In this document: positions 63,971 to 64,000 of the stretch, one piece after another | How positions within the stretch are numbered: position 1 is the stretch's first letter | How the letters are laid out: each line of letters begins with the position of its first letter | NCBI GenBank assembly: GCA_038501785.1 | Contig: JBAMJR010000053.1 | Span: forward strand, 3,489,501-3,553,500 | DNA length: 64,000 nt | DNA from: Myoxocephalus aenaeus | Lineage: Eukaryota > Chordata > Actinopteri > Perciformes > Cottidae | Reading direction: 5' to 3' | Position numbers and translations under genes: made by a program | The notes under the pieces: model-generated | Told to the model about the DNA's origin: nothing | Databases searched by the model: none | What the model saw: only the letters and a program-made list of their open reading frames with translations

Positions 63971-64000
63971 ACCTTTTTTTGACTCAGCTGCTTTTCCCTC

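Overview
This window looks like ordinary nuclear DNA of a bony fish, most likely a spiny-rayed (percomorph) teleost. Three things point there: many long (CA)n/(TG)n microsatellites, several interspersed repeats that are characteristic of percomorph genomes, and one vertebrate coding exon with a canonical splice acceptor. The species cannot be fixed from the sequence. No bacterial, phage or CRISPR-like system is present.

Layout. 1-15990 reads as the 3' part of a large intron on the + strand, holding microsatellites, a four-unit tandem repeat (1007-1656), a CpG-rich patch with a GGC run (7900-8230), a broken endogenous retrovirus on the - strand (10946 to about 12960 or further) and a 215-bp polypurine tract (15459-15673). 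15991-16119 is the terminal coding exon (42 codons plus stop) of a TBC1D22-family Rab GTPase-activating protein, most like TBC1D22A. A probable 3' UTR of about 3.5 kb follows and ends near 19590, where two Pumilio-type motifs sit beside an AATAAA signal with GT-rich sequence downstream.

19600-64000 is about 44 kb in which I find no convincing coding exon on either strand. It holds microsatellites, tails of LINE-like retroposons (22508-22690, 44275-44350), an intact-looking MITE of about 488 bp (56784-57271) with three more relatives, scattered pieces of one percomorph repeat family, several near-perfect short inverted repeats, and non-repetitive stretches that may be conserved regulatory DNA (53220-53300, 54160-55600, 63735-63970). 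In mammals TBC1D22A is followed by a long gene desert before TAFA5; the emptiness here fits that, but no TAFA5 exon was recognised.

The strongest observations are the retroviral remnant (LTR pieces, a primer-binding site matching tRNA-Ser, a frameshifted gag with a PPPY late motif, and an internal deletion joining gag to the 3' LTR at its poly(A) signal) and the 3'-end control region of the TBC1D22 transcript. I did not find a previously undescribed multi-gene system. Nearly all open reading frames in the window are chance frames or translated simple repeats.
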